A DNA stretch of 64,000 nt, from assembly GCF_047511655.1 (NCBI RefSeq), contig NC_133400.1:34612001-34676000 (forward strand). The letters are read 5' to 3'. Positions 32,291 to 45,000 of the stretch are shown here, piece after piece. Positions within the stretch are counted from its first letter, which is position 1. Every line of letters starts with the position of its first letter. Made by a program: the position numbers and the translations under genes. The notes beneath the pieces were generated by a model. The model saw only the letters and a program-made list of their open reading frames with translations. It did not search any database and was not told the origin of the DNA. Source of the stretch: Castor canadensis (taxonomy: Eukaryota > Chordata > Mammalia > Rodentia > Castoridae).

Positions 32291-32585
32291 GAAAGTGGCC
32301 CTTGTGAACAAGGCATATAGCTTTGGGTTATTGCCACACCTGGGCAGTGTTCTTTCAGAATAGTGCTCATGCTGCTTGTGCTTTATCAACTGGACTGCAA
32401 GGAGCTTTTTTTTAAAATAGCCCCATTCAGTGAGATTTCCCATCATTATACCATGAAAACAAGCACACTTAAAATAATTTTAGGATTTGCTAATATGGTT
32501 CTGCTCCTAATGGGCACAGAACATACCAGATGGGAATGATATCCTCGTGTGTAGTAATTAGGTGCCTCTTCACCCCCACATACAT

Positions 32586-32655
32586 AACAAAAAAAAGGAA
32601 AAGAAAAAAAGAGAGATCAAAAAAAAGGAAAAGAGAAAAAGAAGAGAGAAGACTA
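32586..32655 (+). repeat. Purine-only low-complexity tract
   Basis: About 70 bp of A and G with two near copies of aaaaaaaggaaaag, on + strand. Confidence 0.85.
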
Positions 32656-32725
32656 GGAGATTCATAGCACTATAACATGTCTGATTTTTTTGGGAGGGTT
32701 TCATTTCTTTACAGTTATTTGGAAC

Positions 32726-32920
32726 TATAGCAAAAGGATGAACCAAATAAGATAAACTAAATCATCCTTGAATACAATAGAGAATTACCAAGCTTAAATG
32801 ACAGTTTGTTTCTATTGTTTCTCAAAGATCAGCTGTGCTGAGCTGGAGTGTGGCTCAAGCAGCCTGTGTAGCAAGCAAGAAGTCCTGAGTGTAAGCCCCA
32901 GTACCACCAAAAAAAAAAAA
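32726..32920 (+). repeat. Unidentified head plus ID-like tail, copy B
   Basis: 'agcaaaaggatgaaccaaat', 'gaattaccaagcttaaatga' and 'tttctcaaagatc', then a dID monomer ending 'cagtaccaccaaaaaa'. It aligns end to end with copy A. Confidence 0.7.
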
Positions 32921-35016
32921 CACTTATGTTTCCATGCCCCTGAGCATTATTAGCTCTTCCTTTTATCTGAAATATGAAAGTCAGGTGCCCAACAGTTCAT
33001 TTAAGTAAGAGACCATGAGATATGTTGCCTTCTGTCACTAGTCACTCAGCTGAGATCAGTGGTGATTTTTCTGAATCTGTCTAGAAATAGAACTTGTTTT
33101 AAAATAAAAACCAAAAGGGGGGGATGAATATAACCTCTTCAGTGAATAAATTTAACACCCTTGTATAGAGCTCTTCATAAAATACCCAGATAAGAAGCCA
33201 TTTCATATTTTCTTGAGTTAAGATTAACATTGATTAAGAACAAATAAGGTAAAGGAAAATTGATTCTCTCAAGAAACTTAAAAAAAGATAACCTAATCTT
33301 TTTAAAAACTTACTTAAAATATTGTGCTAACAGATTCCAAAAAATCAGTTCAAATAGATTTTTATCATGTCTTTCTTGAATCTCATTTTTAATCTCTAAA
33401 ATACTAAGAAATGACCTATTCTTCACCATCTGATCTAGTTACACTTAAGTTCATGAATACCAAAAAGATACCTAAATTTAGACCATCTTAGAATGTTCAG
33501 GTTTTCCATATTGCTAATTTAATGTATAAAGAGCAGCCAAATAATGGCAGTTTATGAAAATGAAATAAAATATTTAAAACAAATTATTACAAATCTATAA
33601 ATATTCAATATAGAGAAAAAAATCCTAGCTATTAGCAGACACCATCTCAAAGCATATTTCTGTACAGTGACCTATTATATACATGAATGATCATCTTTTC
33701 TATTGGGAAATTTCCTTATGAAATAAACCAGAGACTTCTGGTGTTAACTTTCAATAGTCAGTTAGGCCACCTTAGAAATTCTAAGTAAGTCCTTGACCCA
33801 CAGAGGTCATTGTTAGAAAAAATATTTGCTCCTGTCATAAAACAAAATGACACCTGCAAAGAAATTACTTGGTAATTCAGAAACGGATTTTCAAAAAAAT
33901 AACTACATGTGATTTTTACAGTCAGTTAAACTCTGACCTGATCATTAAAAACTTACAAAATATTCTTATCTGAGCACAGTGCTTTAGTGGAAACTTAAGA
34001 ACAACACATGAACAATAACCGATTATTTTGTAAACTCCCAGCTGGGATTTCTGTTGCTGAATGAAAAAAGTAATTTGAATGTTGGAAGAGTAGAAATACA
34101 TTGACTCAGAGGAGCTGTGCACCGCTTTCTCCATTATGTCAGCTTCAGGAACCCTCCTGACTCCCCACAGGAGCCCAGGAAACAGCCCTGGCCCCTGTTA
34201 GAGCTTGAGAGCACAGATTTCAGTACAGTGCTCACCTGAAGCCAGCACTCATGTGACAAGGGCATGTGTAAAAAAGGCAACTTAAGCAAGGCTTCTTCCC
34301 CTTACCAGCATTTTTGCCTTAAAATTCCTTTGTACGGTGACTTCTTATAATTTATGCATACTGTTCCAGTTACACACAGCACATCAGAGCTGCCACTAGC
34401 CCACATAGCACCTTGGTGCAAATTCAGTTCTGCATCCCTTCCCCAGGCTGATGAAGTCCCATGGGATAACACAAGCAGGTCCTGTTTCTGTCCCCTCCAC
34501 TCCCTTGGCTGTACTCCACTCTGCAACCAGGGTGGCGTCTCATCCAGGCAGAAACAGCCTTGTGTACTCATTTGGAGACTCCTTTGTGCAAGATTTCTGC
34601 ATAACTACAGAAGGTTTGTGGAGGACATCTAGATATGTAGTGAAGTTCAGTGGTGTTAGAGATCCTGGAGATGCTCTGGTCCTGAAGCAGCAGTGAAGTC
34701 AGTTCCAAAGGAACAAGCAGTTTGGTCATTCTCACCTTGGCTTTTTCAGCTTCCTATGGAACTGAAGCTTTATAAATAAAGCTGGCTTTTTGCCTTGACT
34801 CATTCGAATAAATGAGAAGAGTTCAGCATTTATGAGGGGTTGGCTCCTGGGACAGGAACCTCAACACATGCTCATGCTGAGCAGATCCTTCTCGTTTTGA
34901 AGCTCTCCAGAATTAACTCTGAAGACTCAAGAAAAGGCAAGAAGTACCACAGTTGTCCAGGCTCTCTACACAGACTCTACTCATTTCCACTTTAAAAAAA
35001 AAAAAAGATTAAAAAG

Positions 35017-35098
35017 CTGGGTGTGGTGGCACTCAAAAGACAGATACAGGAAGATTATAAAATCCAGGCCAGTCTGGGCTGGAAAAAAAAAAAAAAAG
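35017..35098 (+). repeat. Truncated B1-type SINE
   Basis: 'agctgggtgtggtggcactc' and 'aatccaggccagtctgggct', with an A tail. Confidence 0.75.
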
Positions 35099-35315
35099 AC
35101 ATATTTGAAGACTGCTGGGGAGAGCTCAGAATGCATGCATAGTCAAAAAGAGCTGAAAGGTATCTTATTTCTAGGATTTGAACTTACTGACACAAATCCA
35201 GGAGGTTTGTGTCAAAGTTACCGGAAGCTTCTTGCCTTCTTGCTGTGAGCCACGTTCCTCAGAACTCTGTCCCCTTAGCCAGGCTAATCCCATAAAGTGA
35301 CAGTGGACAGTAGTC

Positions 35316-35881
35316 TTTATTTACATGTAGTCAGTGGTTAAAGAAATAATACACCAGAGAGAAGAGATTTTCTCTACTGTCTGAAACTATTTGCTGATAT
35401 AAAACACCCTTTTCAACTCCATTTACCAGAATTCCCATGTGAAAATCCCATGGGTGGACCTGCTAAGGAGAAGGAAGACTCCACCCCATGCTAGACAACC
35501 TGGCTTAGCCCTCTTTTGACCTCAAAAGCATTGGTCTCCCTTGTGCGTGCTTACAGGCCACAGGATGTCTGTCTTGGTCATGCTCTGAGGTCATCTTCCC
35601 ACCATGCTGGAATGAAATTCTCAAAGTTACAAACACAGCCAGCATGACCTAGATACAGCAAGAGTGACAGCACAGGGGTTCTGGCTGCCACCACTTGTCA
35701 TAGCTCAGTGGCTGCTTCAAGTATGATCTGAGCAATCCTCTAGTGCAAATCCAAAGAAGCCACACACAGCCATCTGCCCGGAGGTGGTGTTGGCCGGAAC
35801 CTTTGAATGCTGTCATGATAGGCACAGGGCTGAGTCTTCTCCTTGGCTCACTCAGGGAAGGAGACTGACCACAAGAAGCCC
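35316..35881 (-). other. ADCY7: ADCY7 proximal 3' UTR (extent inferred)
   Basis: Sequence directly after the ADCY7 stop. The nearest minus-strand AATAAA (tttatt on +) is at 35316-35321, giving a UTR of about 0.57 kb. ADCY7 transcripts in other mammals are thought to have longer 3' UTRs, so the true end may lie further left. Confidence 0.4.
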
Positions 35882-36028
35882 TCAGTTCAGCCCCAGCCCT
35901 TGAAACTTGGCAGTGTCTGTGCACACAAAGTAAGTCCGCAGCTCGCCTTTGCCTTTGACGTTGATCAGCCCCCGGCACTCACAAGAGTAACCTAGTCCCT
36001 GAAGGATGGTGCATGTCTCTTCAGTAAC
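35882..36028 (-). CDS. ADCY7: ADCY7 coding exon 25 (last)
   Basis: 147 nt coding [20 protein letters not shown] and ending KFQGLGLN, with TGA at 35884-35882. C-terminal part of C2, including the [11 protein letters not shown] strand. Confidence 0.97.
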   Translation of the reverse strand, partial: VTEETCTILQGLGYSCECRGLINVKGKGELRTYFVCTDTAKFQGLGLN

Positions 36029-39000
36029 CTGAGCAGAGGAAAGCCACAGCTTCAGAAATAAAAAGACACATACATGCCTGCTTTCTGTCAAGAATGAGGT
36101 GGCTAGAACCACTTCTGAGGGGCGGTGGGACCAGTGTTAGGCCCAAGCCACTTCTCCTCTGGGAGGGTCCTTCCTCCTAGGTCATGTTGCTTCCCCACTG
36201 GTTTTTACCTGGATTTTGCCGAGTTCTCCAGTACTTTCCATGCGGCTGGCAACATTGACTGTGTTTCCCCAGATATCATACTGAGGCTTTCGTGCCCCGA
36301 TTACTCCAGCAATCACAGGCCCATGGTTTATGCCTGAAAGCAATGTTCACACTTAGCCAACTGTAGAACCAGAGCCTCGGACCTCCACCCTCAGGGGGAG
36401 CCCACAGAGTATCACCAACCACAGAAAGGGTGACATAGCACAGCTGAGGTACAGGTCTGGTTGGGATTACTTCCCTGTGTGAGAAAAGCATGGCCTAGCT
36501 GGCTCTGTTCAGACTACAGTATGCAGGAAGTCTCGGTTTAATGGGACTACTTTTCTAGTGTTTGCCAATGTCCCTTCAACAAAAATAGACTTTAAGTGCT
36601 GACCCTTTGAGCTAGTTGACTAGTTAGGTTTAATCCATTTGCTTTGGGGTCTGTCTTTTGTTTTGTTTTAGGCAGTACTCAGGTTTGAACTCAGGGCTTC
36701 ACACTTGTTTGGCAGGTGCTCTGTCTCTTAAGCCACATCTCCAGCTAAGGTCACCTATTTACAGCCATGATTTTGGTTCTTTATTTTCTGCAGTTCTTTT
36801 TTCTGTTACTTAAAATTTTCCAAAGGCAAGTACAATTAGCAGTATGCAAGGATGGTCAGAATAGTGATCCAACTGCCAGGTTGTGAGATTGGAGAGGGGC
36901 TGCTGACCCTTCACAAGAGGCGTATCCTGCCGCCATGCAGACCATGAGCACCTGCCTGAGACAGGGACCACCTGCCCACCCAGGCCTCACCAACACGGAG
37001 ACGGAAGGAATTGAAGGAGTGCCGGTTGATGCCATCCAGCTTGCTCATCAGGGCGATGCTGAACTCCACCATGACGCCTATGTGCGTGTGCTGCCGCTCC
37101 AGGTCCTACAGGACATGGGTACATGACATCCTGCCTCATGTCTCCTTCCACAGATCCTTGACTGGGGGCACTGGTGCTCAGCTTCCACATGGGTCCCATG
37201 GGGAGCAGCATCAATGGACAGTCACCCTGAGGGCTCCTCCATAGGGCTCCCTATCCCCACAAAGTCTCCTGCTTCCCACCACCAAGAAAATCCAGGTACA
37301 GCCACGTGAGCTTTTGCCCATCTCACAGGACAGGACACGAGGCATCCACTCTTAAGAGGATGGGTTTGAGGTCTGCCCCTTGAGTTCCCCCTCACATGGG
37401 GCGTGAATACCTGGTTCTCGTGCCCCGAAGGGACACTGAGTCCTGCAGCTGCCATGTAGGTGCTGCCAATAGTCTTGATCTTCTCTACACCACTGAACTT
37501 AGGCTTCAACAGCAGCTGCAGGACAAACAGAAGCCACTGCAGTCCTACTGCCAGGTGCATGGGACTCCCTCCTGCTCATAACTAAGTATGGGAGGGGCAT
37601 GGCCTCCTCCTCCCATGACCCCCACTCTCCATCCTTTTAAAGGGCAAACAACTGGGCATTATTACCCACGAAGAGGCATAAGTTGTCTCAACAAAGATCA
37701 GCCCAAGCTGGCTTCCTGAGGTGGTTGGCAGCATGGCCTAGCTGGAGTCAGACTCCTGAAAGGACTAATTCTAGTGTTGGTAGCTGCCCTGCATGGAGAT
37801 TTAATGAAAGACTGGCTGAATCAATTGAACGTGCCCCTTTAATATTTTGTGTAATCCATGTTAAACAAAGAGGGAGCCGCATGTTGTTTTGTCTACTAGG
37901 TTGCAGTGCTGGGGTTGGAGCCAGGACCTCACTGATGCTAAGCATACACTCTACCACTGAGCCACCCCTGGCATCAGGTGTCTTAGCGGGTTTAGGGTGC
38001 CCCCGTGCCCCAGCCTCCATCCTGCACCTCGTCAAAGTCAGCGATAATCTCATTCAGCAATCGCAGGCATTCCAGCCCCTCTTTGTTGACATCGCACTCA
38101 GTATAGAACACTTTGAAGTCTGGCACAGACGCAAACATGACGCAGACACAGTCATAGGATTGATGATACCAGTCCTGCAGCAGGGCAGAGAAGAAATAGA
38201 ACCTCCTGGCCACTGAGCCTCCTCAGGGGACAGGGCATGGCACTGCTGAACTGCCTGTTGAAGCCTATACAGGGGTTCCCAATCAAGTCTGGGAGAACAT
38301 GGGTTGATTCTGAACCAGCTGGTGTTTGGCTCTGTGAGCACCTGGGGGTTTGTGTACGGCTGGGGCTGGGGACCCTAAGGCAGGAGGAGGAATCAGGAGA
38401 CTGGGTTCTGCACTGAACAGGTCACTGGGTCACACAGAGAACTGATATAAATACAGATGTCAGTGCAGAACATTCAGGTTACAAACACCTGAGTACTCAC
38501 TTCACCCTTGAGGCAGTTGCAACGTCAGGACCATTTTCCAGAGATAGAGTTCAAGGCCAGGGAGGTGAGGCATCTTGCCCCACAACCACACATGAACCCA
38601 GGCTTCCAACTGCAAGCCCGGCTTTATACCACACACTGTCTCCTGGGAGTATACAGGCAAGGAGCCAAGACACCTCTGCCACCATCCCCCTTTCTGTCTC
38701 CTCCCTAGGGCCCAGACCCTCTTCCCACACACCTCATTCAACTTGTCCCCAATGAAGTGAGCAGCCACGTGGGCAGGCAGGACATTCTCCAGGAGAAGGC
38801 GGTTCACGTTCTCCATGGTCTCAACCTCCTCATGTTCCTTCTTGAACTTCTTCTTCCACAAACAATCCAAGCGGCAGTAATAGTCAATCTGCAAAGTGGG
38901 AACATCAGTACCCCACCACAGGTGATACACCCACCCAAGGGGCTGGTGAGCACCACTGTGACTTGGATGCTGGGCAAGCCCGCAGCATTGCCCACGCCAA

Positions 39001-42000
39001 GCCTGTGGCCAGCATGTACCTTAGGCCACTCATGCCGTGGAAGGCCAGCACAATCCCTGCCTGGGACTGCAGCTATAGCAACAGGACTTTTACTGTCTAG
39101 GCGCTGAGGCCCCCAGCGCTCTGCACCCTGTGCTAGGAGCCCACATGCACCTGTCTGGACAGCATGACGAGGGTGGCATAGAACAGGACCAAGTAGAAGT
39201 TGATCATAGTCTTCAGGTCCCTTGGCGAACAGTCCAGGGTGCTGCTGGGTGGAGGACCAGGAGTCAGTTCAGCCCCAAGAGCAGGGGTAAAGACCAGAGT
39301 GTGCTGTGTGGCCCGGCCAGGGTGTAAACAGACAACTATAGCTGCACAGGGAAGAGGTAGCACAGGGACTGGGAGGGGGAGGAGGACCTCACCAAGGAAA
39401 TAACACCCCGAAAGGACCAGATCAGCCAGGCAAGGTCTAACAGCAGCCAGAGCTCCTTGGAAGTTGGCGAGGTGGGGGGATTCTGGGTTCCCAAGTTTCC
39501 AGCCCTGGTTCAAGGGAACCAGGCTACCTTCCCAATCCAGAGCCACTAGAATCCCCAGCCTGTCCTAGTCCTCATGTTCAGTACCTGCCCTGGAAGGGAC
39601 CAGAGGCCACTATTCTTGCCAGACTAACAATCCAGGACGAAGCTCAGAGGGGCTGAACTGGCTCAGGTCTACCTCCTATCACCAGAAACAGGACTAGCCT
39701 TGTGGCCTCTCTCTGTAGATTTTATCAGGACTTTACTGAGAAAACCAGAGACCCAGGGCCTGGGCCAGTCTCTGCCTTTTCTGGAAAGTGGAAACCACAC
39801 CATTTGCTATGTCCAGTCCCTTGGGACCCTGGATGCAGATGCCATAACTTAACAGAGCAAATCAGCTGCCATGGCCAGCTACAGGCACGTGGCAGTGGGT
39901 GGGATTTGGCAACGAACTTCAGCAGGCCTTACCTGATGGTGCTGTTGGTCTCCGTGAGGTTGCCTGGGTTGTGGGCATGGTGGTCCCACTGCCAGCATGG
40001 GGAGAGGTTGAAGAGCACCAAGTAGGCCACCAAGGCCACTGTCAGCATCATGACCTTCAGCTCCAGGCTCATCCGCAGGAAGACCGAGCAGGCAATAAAG
40101 CCCAGGATGCAGCTGCAGGTGTAGTACTAGGGGGCGAGGGGTACCCCACAATGCATCACCAGCAATCACACCAGTTTAGAACAGTGAGCACTAACTCCTA
40201 GAGTCCCCAGGACCTCCTGACCACCCTCTTCACCACAGCAGTACCGTGACACAACACCATATTCGCCACTTAGGACAAGAGAGCTCGTTTTTAGGCAAAC
40301 CTGTAGTAAATGAAACTGCTCCACAGACCAAGGTCAAGGCAGTGGTCTGCATGCCTGAACAGCCTCTTGTGTCTCCTGAGTACTGCCATGAACCTGCCTT
40401 TCCCAAAGTGCAGTTCTGCCCTCATTGCTCTCCTGCTCAAGATCATGCTGCAGCTTCCTGGTGCCCCAAGATAAATCAACGCTCTACCCTGGCATTCCTG
40501 CTGCATCCTGACCTGGACCAAACCAACTTCTCTGGCTTCATCTCCCAGTTCTTCCCCATTGCCTCCTCATGACACAAACCCCAAGACACTACTGAGACAG
40601 GGCATGCCTCAGCTTGTTCTCCCACTGTTCCCCTCTTCCCTCCCATCCTACCTTTCTGCCTGTTAGAGACCCTGTTGCCCCTGATGTCCCACAGGGCCCC
40701 TCTAGCCACGACCTTGGTTTGGCCTTGCCTAGGGACCAATTGCAGAGCCACAGTTCATGGATAAAAGGTCAGTGCTGGGAGATGCCCTGGCACTGGCCAA
40801 CCCCACATGGCTTACTTAGAGAAAGCCAAGACTCAGAGCAGCTCAGTTGCCTGGGCCCTGTCTTCACCTCCACTCTCACGATGCTGCTCAGAACAAGGCC
40901 TGCAGACCAGTGCTTTGGAGTGTCCCAGTGAAGACACATAGTACCCAGAGGACTCTGCTGGGAACTAGGACACTCACTGGAAGGAGCGCGCACAGGGCCC
41001 TGTCCTTGCTTCTTGCAGCTGGTAGGCCCGTCTCATTTTCAGCAGGCAGCCCCAGAGCTGAGTCAAGCATCAGTGGCTGCAGAGGAGACAGGTCCCCATT
41101 AGGCTAGGGCTCTGGGAACTGTGGAAGCAGATGAGGTGCCCTAGACAACCATGGGTTCCTGGGGGGTCTGCAACTGCATGCAACTCAGCTCTGAGGGGGA
41201 GGGGGCCCTGAGAGAGGGCACGGGGCATGCCCAAACTTGGCAGCTGTGGAGCGTCAGGGCCCAGGGTAGAGAAGGGGACCTTGGCTCTGAGTCAGAGAAG
41301 CCTGTGTCTGGAGGCTCTTAGCAGCCAGCAGAGGACAGGTTGGGAAGCCAGGCTTCCTCCAGTGAGGAAACTGAGTCCCAGAGAAGGTGAGACAGAACCA
41401 AGTACTCTAGGTGACCCAAGCCCTTGCTAGGAAGGCTGAGGAACTCAGCCTGCACCAGGGACTCCCAGGACTAAGGCATAGCTCCAGAGGGGTCACACCA
41501 GGTGCAGCTGTTAAGGCAACAAGATTACAGAATCCCAGAATCTGGAAGTTCCCAAGGTCAAAGACAGGGTCCTACATCACAGGCGCCAGGAACTGACCAG
41601 GTTGATGATGGCCACTGTGAGCAGGCTGCCGATGGTCAGCACGGCCAGAGACAACCTCAGCAGGGGCTGCGTCTCCACCCTCTCAGAGATGGACCGCAGT
41701 GTCCCTCGGGCTGGGCAGCATCTCTGTGGAGACACAGGATCAAGTCACCCAGAGCAACAGCTAGGACAAGGAGAAACAGCCCCTGCCAAGGCAGCGGGAA
41801 TAGCACTGCAGCCTGAGGAGACAGGGCCTCAGGAGAGGCCTGCAGAGCCCTCAGTAAATTGTCTTGGAGGCAGGAGAGGTGGGCATCAGCCCCCAGCCCA
41901 GAGAGACTCAGACCAGTGGGGCTTACTGGGGAGCCCTGGGGACAGAGGGACTCACAGCACTGAACTCAGGCTTCCACTCACCAAGAACTCAGTGGCAAAG

Positions 42001-45000
42001 CACAGGCCTAGCACCAGCCCCAGCAGGCAGGCCACCAGCCCAAAAGACACACCCAGAACTGCCATCCTAGAGGGGAAGAAAATCCCAAGTGTAGGCTTCA
42101 TGTGCCCAAGACCCCTCCCTACGCCCTCATTCTCCAGCTCAAGGTCACCTGTCCCCTCCCCCACTGCTACTCTGCACACAGCAAAGAGGATCTTTGAAAA
42201 CTGGTCCAACTGCACCACTAATGACACAAGGCCTGGCCAAAACATGAAGATCAAGGTCAAAATCATGTCCTCTGGGTCAAGTAGAGAGTGCTGTCACCAG
42301 CCTGGCATGTAGGCATTGTATAAAAGCATTCCCTAGTATTTTTTTTCAAAACTGGGATTTGAACTCAGAGCTTCACACTTGCTAGGCAGGTGCTCTACCA
42401 CTGACACCACTCCACCAGCCCTTTTGCGTTGGGTATTTTTTGAGAGGGTCTTGCTTTTGTTGTCTGGGTTGTCCTTGAGTGATGATTCTCCTGATCGCTG
42501 CCTCCTGAGTAGTTGATTATAAGCATGAGCTCCTAATGAGTCTTTATTAAGTACATCCAAAACCACAACACTGGGTATCCTTTGGCCTAACTGCCCTCCT
42601 AGAGGTCACCAGTGACTGACCTCTTCTGCTTCCTCCCTCTGACTTTAACCCCTTGTCCCTATCTTCCACCGTCAAAGCTCCAGAGCCAGAGCAGGCCTCT
42701 CAGTGGCTCCTGATCCAGACGGGATGTGATTAACCCAAGCCTCATTTTCCCCACATGCAGGAGATGACGGTGCCTCGGGTTTTCAGTGTCCATTCTTAAA
42801 GGGCTGCAAATGCCCAAGGCCAGGACAAGCCTGCAGAGATAGCAGGTGACATAGCAGGTGAGAGAGGTTAGGGGGCAGAGAGGCCTGTGACAGCATAAGT
42901 ACATTACTTATAAGTAAGGCAACTCCAGATGTGAGGCTACAAGCCCTGGCCCCACCACTGGACTTCAGGGTCTGAAGTCACTAAACTCACAGTTGGTCCC
43001 TTCCTGCAGACCATGAAGACCTCACCAGTGTTCTGCTGGGTCTTGCCAGTGGTCACCACCCTTTGGCTGGACCCCAGTGAGCTCAACTGTTCTCCACCTC
43101 AGACTGACCTGGGCATCACCAGGGCATGGACAAGCAAGATGCAGATGAAGACAAGGCCGGCGCAGGCGAAGTCATAGCGGGCCCGGGGCACAGGTGCCAG
43201 GCGGTACTGTGGGCAACATGACTCTGAGGCACAGCCATCTGCAGGGTCCCCTTCGGAGCCACCCTCACCCCCACTCAAGTTCATCACCTAAAAGAAAATG
43301 CCTCCCACCCTCCTTGAGTCCCAGGTGCTGCTGCATCAAACAGCTTTCACTCTTTGGCATCTCACAGCTTGTTCTGCGTTCACAGGCATTCCCTCTGCCC
43401 CGTGCCCAGCCGGGTCTCTGTTTCCAAGGACCCTGAAGAGCACATGGCCCTATGGACAGGAACCAAGTCTGAGTTCCTGGGGTATTGATAGGTCTGGCCT
43501 CACCCTAAACCAAGGAGTAAGGCCAGGCCTGGGTCCCTGAACTGCCCCTCCACGCAGACACCAGTGGGTAACCACAGCCCCCCCAGGGTTTCTGTGGTAG
43601 GTAAGAAACCAAGTCTCAGAAGGCTCAGGCCACATGGCCCACAGCCAGCAGAAGGCCAGCAGGCTCATTTCCTGAGGACCTCACCTGGGGAGCCCCTTCC
43701 CTACAATCCTAGACACCCAATGCTGGATCACCCCTTCCCCTCCCTGCCCCCATGCCTTCTAGATGGGTCTAGGCCTGAGGCTAAGGATGGCTATGGAACC
43801 TCAGAGGGCTCCTGTCTGTGAACCTAGCCTGACACTCATTTTTGAGTTAAGGGTTGTTACATAATGAAATATGTCCAGGATCTGACAGGAGTCAGAAGAT
43901 GCGCCACGACTTCGTGGCCTCTACAGGACAAGAAGCAGGACAGTGGCAGCAGCCAGGTGGGCGAACCCGCAGGGCCTGCCAGTGCTCAGGCTGTTCAGAG
44001 CATCTGTCATGGGAAGCCTGGGGCGCTTACTGGCCCCTACCAGCTGAGAGTCTGACATTTGGTAGAGCAATGTTCTTCCAAATCCACAGGGTAAATCCCT
44101 GGGATGGGGGCATCCAGGTTGAGTAGTAAGGCCGGCAGGAATCACCAATTTGGGGCTGCATTGAGCCCAGCCCTGCCCTGCCCCTCCACGGCACAGATTC
44201 CCATGAGCCTCCCCTCCAGATCCTTTGGGAGTGCTGGGCGCCCCATTCCTCTATGGTGGCCTGCCCAGAGGCCTCACCTCACGCTCAAAGCCCTTCTCCA
44301 GGAAGATGGATCCGAAGGCATGGAAGTCATCAGATGTGGAGCAGCAGGGCCTGGGGGATGGCAGCATGAGATGGGGCCTCAGAATGCAGCTCCCAGGAAG
44401 GGGGGACTCAGCACCCACATGGGGACCCATTTGAGAGGCCCGGGAGGGGCTGAGGTCACGGCATCACCTGGTAGAGCTGAGCCCCTCGATGGCCGACAGC
44501 ACCTCATCATCATACGAGTCATCCTCTGAGCGCCCTTTGGGGGACGCGCTCCTGGAACCAGACACCCCCAACTGCATCACCCACTCACCTGGGGGCAGGT
44601 GTGGACAAGATGACCCACCAGTGGGGTGACCAGGAGGGTAGAGGCATGGGTGGGACCACCGAGGCCCAGAGAGGGTAAGTGAAGGCTCATATCTCCCAGC
44701 TGCCCAGTCATCCAGAGAGAGGCAGAGAACTCTCTGGTCCCTAGCCAGGGCCTTCTCTGCTCCCCACAGGGTCAGCATGCAGACTAGAGCCCCAGTGTGC
44801 CTTCCCCAGGGATCTGAAAGTCCTGTTCTAGAAACACTATGACCAAGCCATGTCAATCTCCACAGAGGTCCTGAGTTGGGCCTGGGAGGACTGCCCTGGA
44901 CCGGCTGATCAGGGCCACCTATCTGGAGAGGGAGGTGGGCACATTGTGGCCAAGCAAGCAGGGCCCAGTTTACAGGGGGGAAGTGCGGTACACATACCTA

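Larger units (their letters stand above)
32270..35315. other. Intergenic or distal 3' UTR space between BRD7 and ADCY7
   Basis: It holds a purine-only stretch (32586-32655), the head-plus-ID unit at 32726-32920 and a truncated B1 (35017-35098). The intervals 32930-34130 (AT-rich) and 34130-35015 (more GC) show no gene I can recognise. A + strand AATAAA followed by a T-rich patch lies at about 34773. Confidence 0.6.

Noticed and set aside
37683..38216. 177-codon open frame on + opposite ADCY7 exon 21
   Set aside because: Covers the complement of exon 21 and an ID SINE; no support as a gene.
41602..42312. 236-codon open frame on + opposite ADCY7
   Set aside because: It overlaps ADCY7 exons 15 and 16 on the other strand, has no recognisable domain, and sits in GC-rich DNA where stop codons are scarce.
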